DNA of 64,000 nt from NCBI RefSeq assembly GCF_009696065.1, contig NZ_VUMS01000004.1:1-64000 (forward strand), in the 5' to 3' direction. A program made the position numbers and the translations under genes. The number at the start of each line of letters is the position of its first letter. Position 1 is the first letter of the stretch. Source of the stretch: Oliverpabstia intestinalis (GTDB lineage Bacteria; Bacillota; Clostridia; Lachnospirales; Lachnospiraceae). Below the pieces are notes generated by a model, which did no database searches, had not been told where the DNA came from, and saw only the letters and a program-made list of their open reading frames with translations. Of this stretch, positions 53,677-61,691 are shown piece after piece.

Positions 53677-53703
53677 ATAACCGTGAAGACATCGAACAGT
53701 TGC
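53677..53703 (+). repeat. Decayed 27-base end unit after murG
   Basis: Twenty of 27 bases match the terminal unit, and the five bases before it (GGCTC) also match the interior of copy A, so it is an old remnant of a larger copy. Confidence 0.45.
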
Positions 53704-53714
53704 ATATGATTTAT

Positions 53715-53763
53715 AAAACGGACAGGACGATAAGCAGATACACCTTATCGTCCTGTCCGTTTT
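53715..53763. terminator. Perfect 20-bp bidirectional terminator
   Basis: Bases 53715-53734 pair perfectly with 53744-53763. A and T runs at both ends serve both murG and the convergent HIT gene, whose stop is two bases away. Confidence 0.92.
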
Positions 53764-53764
53764 G

Positions 53765-54178
53765 TTACATTAATGCGGCTGTCACTTTCGCAACAATCTC
53801 GTCTCTCACTTCATCCTTCAGTTCGCCCGGTTTCCAGGTGATACCTGCCTGATCGCCATTATAGCGCGGAATCAGGTGCATATGAAAGTGAAATACGGTC
53901 TGACCTGCCACTTCACCATTGTTCTGTACAATATTAAAACCATCGCAGCCCAGTGTTTCCGTCATGGCTGCTGCCATTCTTTTCGCCAGAACCATCGCTT
54001 TTGCAGCCATCTCTTCCGGAATCTCATACAGGTTTGCATAATGATGCTTCGGAAGGATCAGGGCATGTCCCTTCGTTGCAGGACCAAGATCCAGAATCAC
54101 ACGAAAATCATCATCCTCATACAGGGTAGCGGACGGGATATCTCCGCCGGCAATTTTACAGAAAATACAGTCACTCAT
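53765..54178 (-). CDS. HIT family nucleotide-binding hydrolase
   Basis: A 137-residue protein of the Hint group. It has the zinc-type N-terminus CIFCKIAGGDIPSATLYED, the stretch GHALILPKHHYANLYEIPEE and the HIT triad HFHMHLIPR near residue 100. Hint proteins hydrolyse AMP linked to amines such as lysyl-AMP. Its own promoter was not clear. Repeat copy C begins 41 bases upstream of its start. Confidence 0.95.
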   Translation of the reverse strand: MSDCIFCKIAGGDIPSATLYEDDDFRVILDLGPATKGHALILPKHHYANLYEIPEEMAAKAMVLAKRMAAAMTETLGCDGFNIVQNNGEVAGQTVFHFHMHLIPRYNGDQAGITWKPGELKDEVRDEIVAKVTAALM

Positions 54179-54218
54179 ATTTATTCTCCTCTCTGTTTTG
54201 CATTATTGTTCTTTTTTC

Positions 54219-54361
54219 GTAACTATTCAGCACACCGTTATTCCGCGAGGTGTTTTGGCATGAATATGCCAAAATCCCGAGACATGCAAGTCAAAATCCC
54301 ATCGCCGAAGGCGATTTTTCATGGATTTTGACTCGTAACTGTGAGGGTACTGAACAGTTAC
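54219..54361. mobile_element. Short inverted-repeat element, copy C (143 bp), with 8-bp target duplication
   Basis: Same orientation as copy A. It is flanked by a perfect direct repeat CTTTTTTC at 54211-54218 and 54362-54369. The hairpins are kept with compensating changes: TTTTGGCAT/ATGCCAAAA, ATCGCC/GGCGAT, and AGTCAAAATCC/GGATTTTGACT. It ends with the 27-base unit. No ORF. Confidence 0.85.
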
Positions 54362-54404
54362 CTTTTTTCTTACCATGATACACGCATTATCAGAAAATTT
54401 CCAG

Positions 54405-55130
54405 TCATCTTGCAACATATTCTTTTCTGTTGCGATATGTGGTTTTTTTATGCACCGTAAACAGTACTGTCAATACAATTCCACCGATCAGACCGCCCAC
54501 ATGAGCCGCATTATCAATCTGCGCCGCCTGTGAACCGTAGTAGATCGTAACCACAATGACAAACACCAGCCGCCGGATCACTATTTCTCTCACCTGCTTT
54601 TTGTTTTTGATCATCAGAACAAAAACTCCACCGATAATTCCATAGATCGCCCCGGAAGCACCTGCGCTGACAATGTTGCTCTGCGACTGAATGTCCATAT
54701 ACAGGGACAACAGATTACCCACCAGTCCGGAGCCAAGATAGATTGCAAGGTATTTCCAGTGTCCCACTGCATTCTCCACCATATCTCCCATAAACAGCAA
54801 TACCGCCATATTATTTGCAAGATGATAGATTCCAAAATGCAAAAACATAGAAGTAAACAGCCGATACCACTCTCCATTCAGAATGAACGGTCTGCAAGCG
54901 GCACCCCACTGCAACATAAACCCGGTATCCTCTGTACTCCCCAAAAACTCCATGATAATAAAAATCACCACATTGATCCCGATCATCAGCAGATTCATCC
55001 AGTTTAACGGGCCCCTGAAGATTTGTTCCAGTGCATCCGGTGTGTTACTGTTCTGGCTGTTCATCCGGTAATACGCTTCCCGCCTTCTCTGCTCCTCCTG
55101 CTGCCAGTCTTCATCCTGATACCGGTTCAT
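54405..55130 (-). CDS. Rhomboid family intramembrane serine protease
   Basis: A 241-residue protein with a hydrophilic N-terminus of about 40 residues and six membrane segments. Seen are GEWYRLFTSMFLHFGIYHLANNMAVL (loop 1 region and the conserved His/Asn), catalytic Ser in SAGASGAIYGIIGG and catalytic His in NAAHVGGLIGGIVL. Rhomboids cut membrane proteins within the bilayer; the substrate is not known. It lies 89 bases after the FHA gene of the Tad locus but has its own promoter, so it may be only a neighbour. AGGAGG precedes the start. Confidence 0.93.
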   Translation of the reverse strand: MNRYQDEDWQQEEQRRREAYYRMNSQNSNTPDALEQIFRGPLNWMNLLMIGINVVIFIIMEFLGSTEDTGFMLQWGAACRPFILNGEWYRLFTSMFLHFGIYHLANNMAVLLFMGDMVENAVGHWKYLAIYLGSGLVGNLLSLYMDIQSQSNIVSAGASGAIYGIIGGVFVLMIKNKKQVREIVIRRLVFVIVVTIYYGSQAAQIDNAAHVGGLIGGIVLTVLFTVHKKTTYRNRKEYVAR

Positions 55131-55168
55131 ATATTTTCCTCCTGTCAGACATCAGTTATATTTTCCTC

Positions 55169-55197
55169 ATTATATGCCCACACTTTCTGTTTTACAA
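55169..55197 (-). promoter_or_regulatory. Promoter of the rhomboid gene
   Basis: On the minus strand TTGTAA (55192-55197), a 17-base spacer and TATAAT (55169-55174). It begins in the gap after the FHA gene. Confidence 0.65.
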
Positions 55198-55219
55198 GGA
55201 AAATCAACGAACCTGTCTG

Positions 55220-56581
55220 CTATATCTTCACCTGGTATATCAGGTCAGCAAACCGAATCTGATCGCCATTGATCAGTTCCTGTTCCTCTTCTCCATAAAG
55301 TTCCTGCTCATTGACCCAGGTTCCGTTTCTGGAATTCATATCTTTCAGATACCAGTTACCTGCCCGTTGTTCGATACTGGCATGGACCCGGCTTACTGCT
55401 GTGGATGGCAGGACAAGATCTGCCTGTTCTTTCAGTTGTCCGATGATGGTGAGACGGGTTGCTTTTTCTATCCGAAACTGCCTGCCACTTACCGGGTGCA
55501 GTTCCTTCAGAATCAGACCGCCCTGTTCTCCTCCGTTTGAAAGAATCTGGGTATAGGTATCCCCTCCCCATGGAATCCGCTTTTCCCATGTGATTTCTTC
55601 TTCCGGCTCTTTATCCTTCTCCTCCCATTCTCTGATATCTGTTTTCGAATGCCTTGGCGCTTCTTCCGATGTTCCCTGATAGATCGCAAATTGTTCCTCA
55701 ATCTGTCGTTCTTCTTTTTTTCTTTTTCTCACAACCACCTGCCAGATCAGAACAATTAATATCGCCATCACACCCGATGCTGCCCAGGTTCCCAGATATT
55801 GTGGAACATATTCCAGAACAGCATACCCTGCCAGTGCATACAACAAAACTCCGATAATTCCCAGCACCATTCCGACCAAGACAGGACTCACCCGCCCGTT
55901 TTCTCCTTCCTCCTCTTCTGAAGAAAAGAAATCTTCCAGTACCGCTTGTCTGTTATCTCCGAAATATGATGTTTCCTGATATTCTCTGCTTTTCTTCTCC
56001 TGACAGGCCTGAAGTTCTGTTTCTGTCGTTTTTCTCTCTTCCATCAGCCGCCGTTCCAAAACACTTTGTAACCCCATTACCGAGAACGTATCCTGGATCG
56101 CATACTGGTAAAGTTCATAAACTACCGATACTCCGGTCTGTTCCTGATGATCCAGTCGTGGAAGCAACTCTTCCAGAAGTTCCCGAATCCCCTGTTCCAG
56201 TTCTTTCTCCGCTGCGGGAAGACAGCAAAAAGAGGGATAGCAGCTGACAGGATCAAGATAAATATAATTCCAGTCCAAACAGATCTGATCTGCCGGTATC
56301 AGATATTCCTCCAGCTGTACCAGCACCTGTAACAACCCCTGAATAATAAGAAGCACTTCTGATCCTTTTACTTTTTTTAACCTGCTTTTTTCTGCAAGCG
56401 ATATTTTTGATGTAATATCATAATAATACAGTTTTTTCTGATCCATTCTTCTGCACTCACACCCAAGAAGCCCCTGCACCTGATTTTCGGTCATCATTCT
56501 TGTGATATAATTTTCTGTCTTCTCCCCGGTCTCTACCACCAGATAATTGTGCTGCAAATCTCTTCTGTAATCCATCTTCAT
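55220..56581 (-). CDS. FHA domain protein with DUF6382-like N-terminus, Tad locus
   Basis: A 453-residue protein. The N-terminal 190 residues (DYRRDLQHNYLVVE, LLGCECRRMDQKKLYYYDITS, CLDWNYIYLDPVSCYPSFCCLP) are a soluble domain found upstream of FHA domains in clostridial Tad loci (DUF6382). Two membrane segments lie near residues 230-280, then a charged linker, and the C-terminal FHA domain has ATRLTIIGQL, STAVSRVHASIEQR and LKDMNSRNGTWVNEQEL, which include the phosphothreonine-binding Arg, Ser-Arg-His and Asn. FHA domains read Ser/Thr phosphorylation, so pilus assembly may be under kinase control; no kinase is in the window. Confidence 0.85.
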   Translation of the reverse strand: MKMDYRRDLQHNYLVVETGEKTENYITRMMTENQVQGLLGCECRRMDQKKLYYYDITSKISLAEKSRLKKVKGSEVLLIIQGLLQVLVQLEEYLIPADQICLDWNYIYLDPVSCYPSFCCLPAAEKELEQGIRELLEELLPRLDHQEQTGVSVVYELYQYAIQDTFSVMGLQSVLERRLMEERKTTETELQACQEKKSREYQETSYFGDNRQAVLEDFFSSEEEEGENGRVSPVLVGMVLGIIGVLLYALAGYAVLEYVPQYLGTWAASGVMAILIVLIWQVVVRKRKKEERQIEEQFAIYQGTSEEAPRHSKTDIREWEEKDKEPEEEITWEKRIPWGGDTYTQILSNGGEQGGLILKELHPVSGRQFRIEKATRLTIIGQLKEQADLVLPSTAVSRVHASIEQRAGNWYLKDMNSRNGTWVNEQELYGEEEQELINGDQIRFADLIYQVKI

Positions 56582-56598
56582 CTCTAAAAACCTTCTTT

Positions 56599-57075
56599 TT
56601 ATGTACGAAACGCAATCACTTTTCTCACAAATATAACCGGTCGTATGATTTTTTGTCCGATCTTTGTCTCAAACTCCAGATGCGGCCTTCCCCATACGGG
56701 TACTTTTCCTGTTATCTTTACCCATACTTCCTTCTGATTTCCTGTAATCTCACCTGAGATACCTTTTCCCGAAAATCCACTTTCACTACGCTTTGTTTTC
56801 CATTTTTTCTCTGCTTTTTCCTGTCCTGTTCTTCCTTCCAGCACACCATATCCACTTCCCTGAACAGATACCTCACATCCTGCCTGCGTATACCAACATC
56901 GCAAATACACATAAAAAGTAAGCGAAAGCAGAAAGGTAAGAATCATCACACACAACGGAACTACCAGCGATGCCTCCACCGTAAGAGAACCTTTTTTCCT
57001 TCGTCTGTCCCTTTTCTTTATCTGATTTGCTTCCGGATCCCTGCTGTACCTTTTCTCTTTTCCTGTCTCTTCCAT
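56599..57075 (-). CDS. TadE-like pseudopilin, 158 residues
   Basis: The N-terminus is long and basic (RDRRRKKG) before SLTVEASLVVPLCVMILTFLLSLTFYVYL, the TadE-type hydrophobic helix with the conserved Glu at position +5 after the processing Gly. The rest is an extracytoplasmic beta domain (VWVKITGKVPVWGRPHLEFET). Tad pseudopilins prime or tip the Flp pilus. AAAGGAG lies before the ATG. It follows the prepilin peptidase gene and precedes the FHA gene, with short gaps. Confidence 0.85.
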   Translation of the reverse strand: MEETGKEKRYSRDPEANQIKKRDRRRKKGSLTVEASLVVPLCVMILTFLLSLTFYVYLRCWYTQAGCEVSVQGSGYGVLEGRTGQEKAEKKWKTKRSESGFSGKGISGEITGNQKEVWVKITGKVPVWGRPHLEFETKIGQKIIRPVIFVRKVIAFRT

Positions 57076-57127
57076 ATTTCAGCTCCTTTTTTGTATATTC
57101 ACAAACCTTTTCATCTGTTTCCCGTTC

Positions 57128-57523
57128 TCAGATATACTGCACCAGATATCCGGCCAATAAAAACGGTACAAAAGGAAGTTCCTTTTTTCTTCCCATTCCC
57201 AATGCCAACATGCAGACCCCAACCGCTGCCGCCAGAAGAATCGCTGTCTGAAAAATCACACATGCCTGCTGTATTCCCTGGATCCATCCGATCCCCATCA
57301 GCACAATTCCATCTCCGCTTCCTATCTGATCCGACCTCCACAATGATGCAAGCCACAGACAGATTCCCGGAAGAAGACCACTCCAGCAAAGTTTCTGATC
57401 TGTTCCTAAATATATAAACGCCGTCAGAACAAAAACTGCCACGGTCCACACAATATCCACTTCTTTTCTTCGCCAGTCAGTCCAGCTGTTTACCATCAGA
57501 TAACCGGTTGTCAATACTCCCAT
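57128..57523 (-). CDS. Prepilin peptidase, A24 family (TadV/CpaA-like)
   Basis: A 131-residue membrane aspartyl protease that cleaves and may methylate Flp pilins. The first Asp is in NSWTDWRRKEVD and the second in the GxGD motif IGSGDGIVLMGIG near residue 68. Four to five membrane segments remain. It is short compared with PilD-type enzymes, as usual for TadV. The start at 57523 follows AAAGGA. Confidence 0.85.
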   Translation of the reverse strand: MGVLTTGYLMVNSWTDWRRKEVDIVWTVAVFVLTAFIYLGTDQKLCWSGLLPGICLWLASLWRSDQIGSGDGIVLMGIGWIQGIQQACVIFQTAILLAAAVGVCMLALGMGRKKELPFVPFLLAGYLVQYI

Positions 57524-57573
57524 CTTTTTCCTTTCCGCACACTGCCGCAAATATTTTTGGATCCCTGACCTTT

Positions 57574-58473
57574 TTAACCTGTGTTTTCACGACATCGCTC
57601 ACATTGGATATATGCCTGTATTTCAGATTTTTTCACCAGACGAACGGTTCGTTTCAGCCCGCTGCAGGATGCCTGACTGTGATAGCAGTCTCCTTTTTCC
57701 GTATAGTAAACCAGGGCACTGTCACCGCCGCACCGTTCACAGACATGATATTTTCCTCCATATTCATTCCGTTTTTGCTCCACCTGTGTTTTTATTCCCC
57801 GATGAACCGAGAGATCCAGATGGGTACAAGATTCTGATGTATGATATACGCTCTCATACTCTGTCACATAAACCATTTCTCCGCCATCTGTTCCCTCGTT
57901 GTCTGTATTTTTCGGGTCATATCCGGTCCAGGCATGCACCACACTGCTGTTCGTCACCTTAAGTTTTGATACCGGAAGGATTGAAAATGGCAGTTGATAC
58001 AACACTGTAGCTTTCAGTTGAATCTTATGATTTTCATATCGGGATCCGATCAGACTCACTGCTGCGCCATCCCCGAGCTCCGGAAGATGTGCTTTTGCGT
58101 AAGCGATGCAGACACCGGAAGAAAGTACTCCTGTCGGCGTGTTCACCCCGGAATCCCCGCTTTCCACACTGGCATACATACCAAGCTCCTGTGCGCTCTG
58201 ATGCAGAGATGTTTTCACAAGTGCCTGCACCCGGTACAGATCCATTATTCCAAGCAAGGTACAGATTCCAAGCAGAAATAAAGGGATAACCAGAGCTGCT
58301 TCCACAGTAAGCACCGCCGGGATCTGCTGCTTTTTCCCCCGGGTCTTCCGAAAGAAACAAAGAAATACTCTCCGCTTGTTTTTGCAGATAGCCTGAAGAG
58401 ATCCTTTACCTTTCTTTTGTTTTTTTATTTTCGGAGAGTATATCTTTATTCCTTTCTTTATGGCTGTCTTCAT
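57574..58473 (-). CDS. TadE-like pseudopilin with duplicated Cys/His tail
   Basis: A 299-residue protein. After a basic N-terminus comes the processing region and hydrophobic helix (PAVLTVEAALVIPLFLLGICTLLGIMDLY, near residues 50-80), then an extracytoplasmic domain. The last 90 residues hold two similar Cys/His units: YHTSESCTHLDLSVHRG ... CERCGG and CYHSQASCSGLKRTVRLV ... CERCRE, each with a His-Cys pair and a C-x-x-C end, probably metal-binding or disulfide-forming. The start at 58473 has AAGGA five bases upstream and avoids overlap with the previous gene; earlier in-frame codons exist. Confidence 0.8.
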   Translation of the reverse strand: MKTAIKKGIKIYSPKIKKQKKGKGSLQAICKNKRRVFLCFFRKTRGKKQQIPAVLTVEAALVIPLFLLGICTLLGIMDLYRVQALVKTSLHQSAQELGMYASVESGDSGVNTPTGVLSSGVCIAYAKAHLPELGDGAAVSLIGSRYENHKIQLKATVLYQLPFSILPVSKLKVTNSSVVHAWTGYDPKNTDNEGTDGGEMVYVTEYESVYHTSESCTHLDLSVHRGIKTQVEQKRNEYGGKYHVCERCGGDSALVYYTEKGDCYHSQASCSGLKRTVRLVKKSEIQAYIQCERCRENTG

Positions 58474-58522
58474 TCCTGTCCTTTCCATATCTGTATGTCC
58501 GTCTTTTTCAGACACCTTTCCA

Positions 58523-60016
58523 TCAGTCACTTCCCATTGCATATCCGTAATCTCTTTGCAAAGAAAATCTCTTTTCCGCAAAAGTCACTCCCATGTCAAC
58601 TTCCAGATAGATCACTCCCTGATCCAGACGAAAATTTTCTTTTCCTGACATTCCCCGTATCACCGCTTCCACTATATCCATCGTCCGCTCAGTCTGAACC
58701 TCTGACTTCCCTGTCATCAGTAAAATCCCAAGATATTCCTGATATGTCATGCCGTTTTGCTCCACAGCCCTGCTGTTTTTCAGTAACTCTGTAATCTTCG
58801 CCAGCTGATGAATCGATACCATCCAGGTGCTCCCTGTTTTTACCAGAGGAACCTTACCGCCCGCCAGCAACTGTCTTACATCCAGCAGACTCTCTCCGAA
58901 AGCCCAGGCTGCCTGCAGTGCAAGACTTACGATTCCTTCCAGCGCCGGAAATCCTATGGCAGCACAGATGACAAGTGCCATTTCATGAATCTCTGCCTGT
59001 CTGGTCGGATCCTGTAAAAGATACATCATATTGGCAGCTTCCCTGGCTGCCAGAAGACGGTATACCACCGCTTTCAGATTTTCCTGATCGGTGTTCTTTC
59101 CACCAATCACATACTCCAGCTGGTACCGCAACGGGTCTGTCGCATGCTCCATACTGGTATAATCAGTAAGATGCTGCATCATATACGCCTGAAAAATCCC
59201 TCTTGTCAGAACCGTATCCTCCTGCGCCCCATAAAACGGTATCCCCATACCGGTCTGCTTTTTCCGTCTGCTGAGTCGTTTTTCTTTTGGCAGTCCCTTC
59301 TGTGACAGCTCTTTTCCCGCCGGAACCACCAGTGCCAGAATGCTTTTTTTCTGTAACTGCCGGATCACATCCAGCGGATTGACAAAATCAGCCGGAACCT
59401 GGACCACGGCTGGTTGTTGTCCTGTATTGTCCGGATCCTGTCCCTGATTTTGACCGGCTTCTTTCCTGGCTTTTTCATAACTGTCCATAGACTGTTTTAC
59501 ATCGATGTCACTCCCTCTCTTTTCCTGTTGTTCAAAAATATCTTTCTGTTGTTCATATTTTTTCATAAGAAGCTGTATCCCCTGAATACCAAGTGTCTCC
59601 TTCATGTAGTCCACCGCCTGCGCACAATATCCGCGTCCATGCTCATCTGACATCAGTGTGTATGCAGTAATTGCCCCCGAGACAGACGAACATTTCCACA
59701 GATTTTCCCCACGAACACCTGATATTGCTCCATCCGGACGACAACTCTCTTCCATACATTTTTTTACCGTTTGATACATACACTCCGGCTTCCACACTCC
59801 GGTTCCATAACTTCCATCCACCATAAAAACATGATACCTTTCCAGCAGTTCCCGGTCATACCCGGCAAATACCGAATACAGACCTTCTTCCACACCGGTT
59901 TCCGCCTGTACGCGTCCTCCTCCAATCTGTACCGACTGTAGAAGTACCTGAAAGACCAGCAGAAAGACTGCCAGAAAAAGACTGGTGAATACCGTTATAC
60001 TTCCTGATTTTTTCAA
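58523..60016 (-). CDS. DUF5702 protein of the Tad locus
   Basis: A 497-residue protein that starts KKSGSITVFTSLFLAVFLLVFQVLL, a TadG-like membrane helix, then SVQIGGGRVQAETGVEEGLYSVFAGYDRELLERYHVFMVDGSYG, the signature of DUF5702. The remainder is extracytoplasmic, with a Gln/Asp-rich linker (KEAGQNQGQDPDNTGQQ). DUF5702 proteins occur only beside Tad genes in clostridia and probably replace TadG, a pilus-associated surface protein. The ends join the neighbours closely. Confidence 0.85.
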   Translation of the reverse strand: MKKSGSITVFTSLFLAVFLLVFQVLLQSVQIGGGRVQAETGVEEGLYSVFAGYDRELLERYHVFMVDGSYGTGVWKPECMYQTVKKCMEESCRPDGAISGVRGENLWKCSSVSGAITAYTLMSDEHGRGYCAQAVDYMKETLGIQGIQLLMKKYEQQKDIFEQQEKRGSDIDVKQSMDSYEKARKEAGQNQGQDPDNTGQQPAVVQVPADFVNPLDVIRQLQKKSILALVVPAGKELSQKGLPKEKRLSRRKKQTGMGIPFYGAQEDTVLTRGIFQAYMMQHLTDYTSMEHATDPLRYQLEYVIGGKNTDQENLKAVVYRLLAAREAANMMYLLQDPTRQAEIHEMALVICAAIGFPALEGIVSLALQAAWAFGESLLDVRQLLAGGKVPLVKTGSTWMVSIHQLAKITELLKNSRAVEQNGMTYQEYLGILLMTGKSEVQTERTMDIVEAVIRGMSGKENFRLDQGVIYLEVDMGVTFAEKRFSLQRDYGYAMGSD

Positions 60017-60079
60017 GGGATACCTTCTTTCTTTGGGAAATATGTCGTAACTGATATGTTTTCGTTGACAGATTACTTT

Positions 60080-60247
60080 TTAGATGCTGTTACTTTGCTT
60101 TGTTATTTTTGCAAGAATATTATTCACCAGACTGACCAGCTGTTTTTTAAAGATGGCAACCAGCCCGACGAGAACGACAATGATCAGAATCAATTCCACC
60201 GTTCCCAGTGCGTCTTCTTCCTGCATAAATCTCTGTAAGAGTGTCAT
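60080..60247 (-). CDS. Flp1 family type IVb pilin
   Basis: A 55-residue prepilin: MTLLQRFMQEEDALGTVELILIIVVLVGLVAIF... The processing site is after Gly in ALGTVELILI with the conserved Glu at +3 to +5, and a hydrophobic helix follows, then a short tail ending AKITKQSNSI. This is the major subunit of the Tad pilus in clostridia. GGAGGG is seven bases before the ATG, one of the strongest sites in the locus, in line with high expression. Confidence 0.9.
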   Translation of the reverse strand: MTLLQRFMQEEDALGTVELILIIVVLVGLVAIFKKQLVSLVNNILAKITKQSNSI

Positions 60248-60326
60248 ATTTTTCCCTCCTTTCCGGCCCGGAGATATTTCTGATCGCCGAAACATCACAG
60301 ATAAGACATGTTTCTGTTCTCCACCG

Positions 60327-61691
60327 TCAGACTGCGAATGTCAGCCATGCCGGCACCAGCAAAATCACAAACACCACGAGCAACATTAAAATCATCGGGA
60401 ACAGCAGCCTGGCGGATGCCTGCTCCCCAAGGATCTGCGCCTGCTGCCTGCGAAGCCGCTGCGCCTGTTCTGCCTCTTTTGCCAGAATCTGCTCCACTCC
60501 AACGCTTCCTTTCTGCAGGCACTGTACCAGAATGGAAGACAATGTACGATAAGACAACAGTCCCCAACGCTCTCCCAGCTGTTCATAAGCCTCTTTTTCT
60601 CCAAGACCGCGTTCCATCTCTCCGCATACTTCCACAAGTATCTCATAAGCCTTTCTCACCTCCTCCCTGCGCATATAGGAAACATAATCACCGGCAATCC
60701 GTTCTACAGATTTTCGAAGATTCATCCCTGTACTTAACAGTAGCTGCAGTTTTGTCACGATCTCCGGATAGTCCTGCTGCATCTGTTGCTGTTCTTCCTT
60801 TTTATGCTCTTTTTCTTTCTGCTGCCGATGCAGAAGTACCATAACCGGAAGGGCGAATGCCAGCAGGGCTACTCCGTACTGCATGCCATCTCCTACTTTT
60901 TTCCATACCAGCTTTTCTCCATGCAGTGTTTTCGGAAGCTGCATCCACTCTGAACCTTTTTCTGTATCTGCATTTGCCTTTTCCACCATATCTTCTACCT
61001 GCCTTTTTTCATCAGATATTTCAGGAAATACCAGAATATCCCAGCTTTCATTCCGTTCCTGCCCCTGAAGTCCTATGATTGCTGTCAGCGTTACCGCTTC
61101 CCCATCTTCCCTGATGTTCTCTCCATGCTTTCCTTCCCAGTCAAGAATCTCCGGACGACTGCTGAACCATCGAACAGTCACCGGGTACTCCTGCAGTTCT
61201 TCCCGAAGATACAACGGATGATCTACATGCTTCAGCGATTCATTTTCTCCAAGTATCTCTTTTTCAATCGCGCCGCGCACCTTGGAAAAAATGGTTTCTA
61301 TCTCCTTCTCAGACAATTGTTTTTCTATTACATCCACTGTCATGGATTCCTTTTTCCGGTTTCCCTGCTCATCTCTCCATTCTACTTCGAGATTTTCTTC
61401 CTGTATCCCCTGACCATATGCCGGCCGTCTTAACTGTGAAATCTCCTGACCGTTCTCTGCCTGCTCTGTCACTCCCGCTGCAATCAGAAGCACTCCTGCC
61501 ACCAGCACTGCCAGCTCCGTCTGCCAGATACACTCCTCTGTCATCCATTCCGGAAGCTGCCAGCCATGTTTTCTTCCCCACCGTTGAATCCACCTGGCAC
61601 CTTTTTGCTTCCGGTTTCCTTTCTCTCCGGAAACCACTATATAAAATATCCCTGTCAGCAGCAAAAAAGCACTTCCCAGTACTATATTCAT
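60327..61691 (-). CDS. TadC-like inner membrane platform protein with extracytoplasmic Ig-like insertion
   Basis: The C-terminal half is the T2SSF/GspF domain (PEIVTKLQLLLSTGMNLRKSVERIAG, YRTLSSILVQCLQKGS, ASARLLFPMILMLLVVFVILLVPAW). Two segments at the N-terminus (residues 1-20 and about 60-80) and one near 275-295 enclose an extracytoplasmic region of about 190 residues, in which VTVRWFSSRPEILDWEGK, EAVTLTAIIGLQGQERNESWDILVF resembles an atrophied bacterial Ig domain. This is longer than ordinary TadC. The ATG overlaps the stop of tadB (ATGA). Confidence 0.85.
   Translation of the reverse strand: MNIVLGSAFLLLTGIFYIVVSGEKGNRKQKGARWIQRWGRKHGWQLPEWMTEECIWQTELAVLVAGVLLIAAGVTEQAENGQEISQLRRPAYGQGIQEENLEVEWRDEQGNRKKESMTVDVIEKQLSEKEIETIFSKVRGAIEKEILGENESLKHVDHPLYLREELQEYPVTVRWFSSRPEILDWEGKHGENIREDGEAVTLTAIIGLQGQERNESWDILVFPEISDEKRQVEDMVEKANADTEKGSEWMQLPKTLHGEKLVWKKVGDGMQYGVALLAFALPVMVLLHRQQKEKEHKKEEQQQMQQDYPEIVTKLQLLLSTGMNLRKSVERIAGDYVSYMRREEVRKAYEILVEVCGEMERGLGEKEAYEQLGERWGLLSYRTLSSILVQCLQKGSVGVEQILAKEAEQAQRLRRQQAQILGEQASARLLFPMILMLLVVFVILLVPAWLTFAV

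Noticed and set aside
60046-60075. Another unit of the short repeat family
   Set aside because: Starts GTAACTG and ends GATTAC, but the inner bases do not match; too degenerate to count.
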